Origin: Paludibacteraceae bacterium
GTDB taxonomy: Bacteria > Bacteroidota > Bacteroidia > Bacteroidales > Paludibacteraceae
Reading direction: 5' to 3'
DNA length: 64,000 bases
Assembly (NCBI GenBank): GCA_016937795.1
Contig: JAFGVV010000049.1
Coordinates: 172,466-236,465 of the forward strand
Position 1 is the stretch's first letter. Every line of letters begins with the position of its first letter. A program made the position numbers and the translations under genes. Shown here piece after piece: positions 63,076-64,000 of this stretch. Below the pieces are notes generated by a model. The model was not told where the DNA came from and made no database searches. It worked only from the letters and a program-made list of their open reading frames with translations.

Positions 63076-63210
63076 CCACAACAGCAAAATATAATTAATT
63101 GCGGTTTCGGTGCGGATAATCAACATTATCACCCGCATTATCCTCGGTGCTTTTCGACAGGAATGTGCCACGCAATCCGCAACTACTCATATTTGCGGAA
63201 CGTTATGTGC
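63073..63210 (+). repeat. attC-like site 5
   Basis: R'' CCACAAC at 63076-63082, R' GTTATGT at 63202-63208, 133 bp. Stem arms (AAAATATAATTAATTGCGG with its counterpart) pair over 19 bp with three to four mismatches. Spacers are 3 and 6 nt. Contains TTCGACAGGAA. TAGCCACAAC (63073-63082) complements the cassette's own start at 61997-62006. R'' starts at the stop codon of the hydrolase gene. Confidence 0.88.
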
Positions 63211-63252
63211 CATATAAACACCGAACAAACCAATTAAGCATTTAAATAAGAT

Positions 63253-63294
63253 ATGGCATTAGACTTTTCACAGATTTTAGTAGTTGGAGTTTCT
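63253..63294 (+). pseudogene. Remnant of a 5'-nucleotidase-like gene start (cassette 6)
   Basis: The first 14 codons from the ATG at 63253, MALDFSQILVVGVS, resemble the N-terminus of bacterial cytosolic 5'-nucleotidases, which usually continue SRALFDL. Here the reading turns at about 63295 into the antisense of the ORF6N gene and is no longer similar. The position 50 bp into a cassette, on the plus strand like the other cargo, suggests that the original cassette gene was cut by a rearrangement. With only 14 residues the assignment is tentative. Confidence 0.4.
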
Positions 63295-63669
63295 TTAAAG
63301 TCTTCCGAGCATTTCAACAGCTTCTTTTTCGAATTTAGAGAAAGCAAACCACCGCTTACCAAGGTCTTTGAGCGAGGCTCCAAAGTGATAAATTTCGGCA
63401 CTGTCGATAATCAAAAACGGTCGTGCGATTGGTTGAGTTCGGGAAGGTATCGCATTTTGCGACACCATAAAATCAACTTCAATATCAGTAAGTTGAAACA
63501 TAAAATCGGAAGGAAATCTTTTTATATTTCTTTTTACCTGTTCACGCAATCGAGTTGATTTAACACCATAAATGATTGCTATATCTCTATCAATCATTAC
63601 TTGTAATCCACGAATAGTATAAATTTTATTCTGAATATCAGCTGGTTGTATTTGTAAATTTTCAGTCAT
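63295..63669 (-). CDS. Compact ORF6N-domain protein, antisense in cassette 6
   Basis: A 124-residue protein from the ATG at 63669. The N-terminal half is an ORF6N domain: NKIYTIRGLQVMIDRDIAII, YGVKSTRLREQVKRNIKRFP and SDFMFQLTD, then VSQNAIPSR. The C-terminal half, FLIIDSAEIYHFGASLKDLG followed by KRWFAFSKFEKEAVEML, is the tail I recall from longer ORF6N proteins. The usual middle part between them is missing, so an in-frame deletion is likely. ORF6N proteins come from phages and mobile elements and probably bind DNA. It runs opposite to every other cassette gene and its end coincides with the break in the 5'-nucleotidase-like sequence. Confidence 0.75.
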   Translation of the reverse strand: MTENLQIQPADIQNKIYTIRGLQVMIDRDIAIIYGVKSTRLREQVKRNIKRFPSDFMFQLTDIEVDFMVSQNAIPSRTQPIARPFLIIDSAEIYHFGASLKDLGKRWFAFSKFEKEAVEMLGRL

Positions 63670-64000
63670 AAATCATTCAAGTGATATTGGTATTAATGTT
63701 TTAAGGAGAGCGATTGTTTGATATTATGTAAATTAACTGTCACTACAATTGTCGGTAAAAAAATCAACACAAAAAAGGGCTAAAGGAGCGGTTTTGTAAA
63801 ATTGATTTTGCAAATATAAGTATAGTTATTTAGATAATTAATCACTACTGACCGACAAAAAATAGTTTGAATTAGTTTTTTTAGCTTATTAGATTCCTCT
63901 CCGCCGCGGCGGATCGGAATGACAGGCAATCAATAAGTTAGGTTTTTGGGAGGAGGTAGGTTGGCGGCTTCGCCGCCAACCTACCTCCTCCCAACCATAA
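63670..64000. other. 331 bp non-coding end region with a GC-rich perfect hairpin
   Basis: No gene is supported. At 63946-63968 and 63972-63994 is a perfect 23-bp inverted repeat around a TTC loop, much richer in G+C than its surroundings. A shorter palindrome TCCGCCGCGGCGGA lies at 63899-63912. No R'' box complementary to the start of cassette 6 (GGCACATAAC expected) is found before the window end, so the cassette is open-ended here. Confidence 0.65.
63946..63994. repeat. Perfect 23-bp inverted repeat, 3-nt loop
   Basis: Arms 63946-63968 and 63972-63994 are exactly complementary, with repeated GGAGG/GGCGG content on one side. The strength and symmetry fit a cruciform-forming or intergenic repeat element, or a terminator for a gene beyond the window. 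No T-run follows directly. Confidence 0.8.

Larger units (their letters stand above)
53996..63208. mobile_element. Integron-like element: recombinase, attI-like region and five complete gene cassettes
   Basis: A recombinase gene on the minus strand faces away from an array of plus-strand cassettes, the standard integron plan. Cassette limits, taken as the G/TT crossover of each GTT core, are 55016-57942, 57943-59203, 59204-60581, 60582-61997 and 61998-63202, with a sixth open cassette from 63203. For each of the five, the R'' box at its 3' end is the reverse complement of its own first bases over 9, 10, 8, 10 and 10 nt. This is expected only if every cassette once existed as a circle with one attC. 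The five attC-like sites are all 131-133 bp and share internal motifs, as in chromosomal integrons. The recombinase is not a typical IntI (see its entry). Confidence 0.88.

Noticed and set aside
63253..63558. The full 101-codon plus-strand frame as a gene
   Set aside because: Only its first 14 codons look like a protein start; the rest is the antisense of the ORF6N gene.

Overview
The window is chromosomal DNA of a Bacteroidota bacterium, most likely order Bacteroidales. The evidence is SusC/SusD pairs, a hybrid two-component regulator of the polysaccharide-utilisation type, type IX secretion C-terminal sorting tails, and -7 boxes of the form TAnnTTTG. A Paludibacter-like organism is my guess, not a demonstrated assignment.

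Layout. 1-1837 (-) is the 5' part of topB, running off the window. 2028-2716 (+) holds two small unknown genes. 3207-6921 (+) carries a GH43 enzyme and a GH92 alpha-mannosidase. From 49728 down to 7090 every gene is on the minus strand: M6-type protease, divergent GH92, hybrid regulator, two paralogous GLUG-repeat T9SS proteins, SusC, SusD, then a run of secreted proteases and glycosidases (a zincin, a BSP-type metallopeptidase, GH92, a calpain-like lipoprotein, a GH43 with crystallin-like and lectin-like modules, a peptidase-GH92 fusion, GH92, a CotH-family protein), ending in a thioredoxin-like protein and a HEAT-repeat lipoprotein. Together this reads as a large locus for degrading mannose-rich glycoproteins: proteases open the protein, five GH92 enzymes trim alpha-mannose, SusCD imports products, and the regulator senses them. 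50028-53097 has an AAE-type transporter and a stand-alone bifunctional hisB. 53118-53622 is a RelE/ParE-type toxin-antitoxin pair whose toxin is frameshifted.

The most notable system is at 53996-64000. A tyrosine recombinase on the minus strand is divergent from a head-to-tail array of gene cassettes. Each cassette ends in a 131-133 bp imperfect inverted repeat with the arrangement of an integron attC site. In five consecutive cassettes the R'' box at the cassette's 3' end is the exact reverse complement (8-10 nt) of that same cassette's own first bases, and not of the next cassette's. This is the signature of integrated circular cassettes. The recombinase, however, lacks the extra segment that defines IntI: the box I Arg to box II His span is 89 residues, against 131 in IntI1 and 96 in XerD as I recall them. 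The region between recombinase and array holds four TTTACGAA repeats, three of them spaced exactly 24 bp apart, and two identical TATATTTG promoter boxes facing opposite ways. Cargo: a KtrAB-like potassium transporter with a lipoprotein, a serine hydrolase, a RhuM-family protein, a glycine-zipper lipoprotein with a small membrane protein, a second serine hydrolase, and a rearranged cassette with an antisense ORF6N gene. The array continues to or past the window end.
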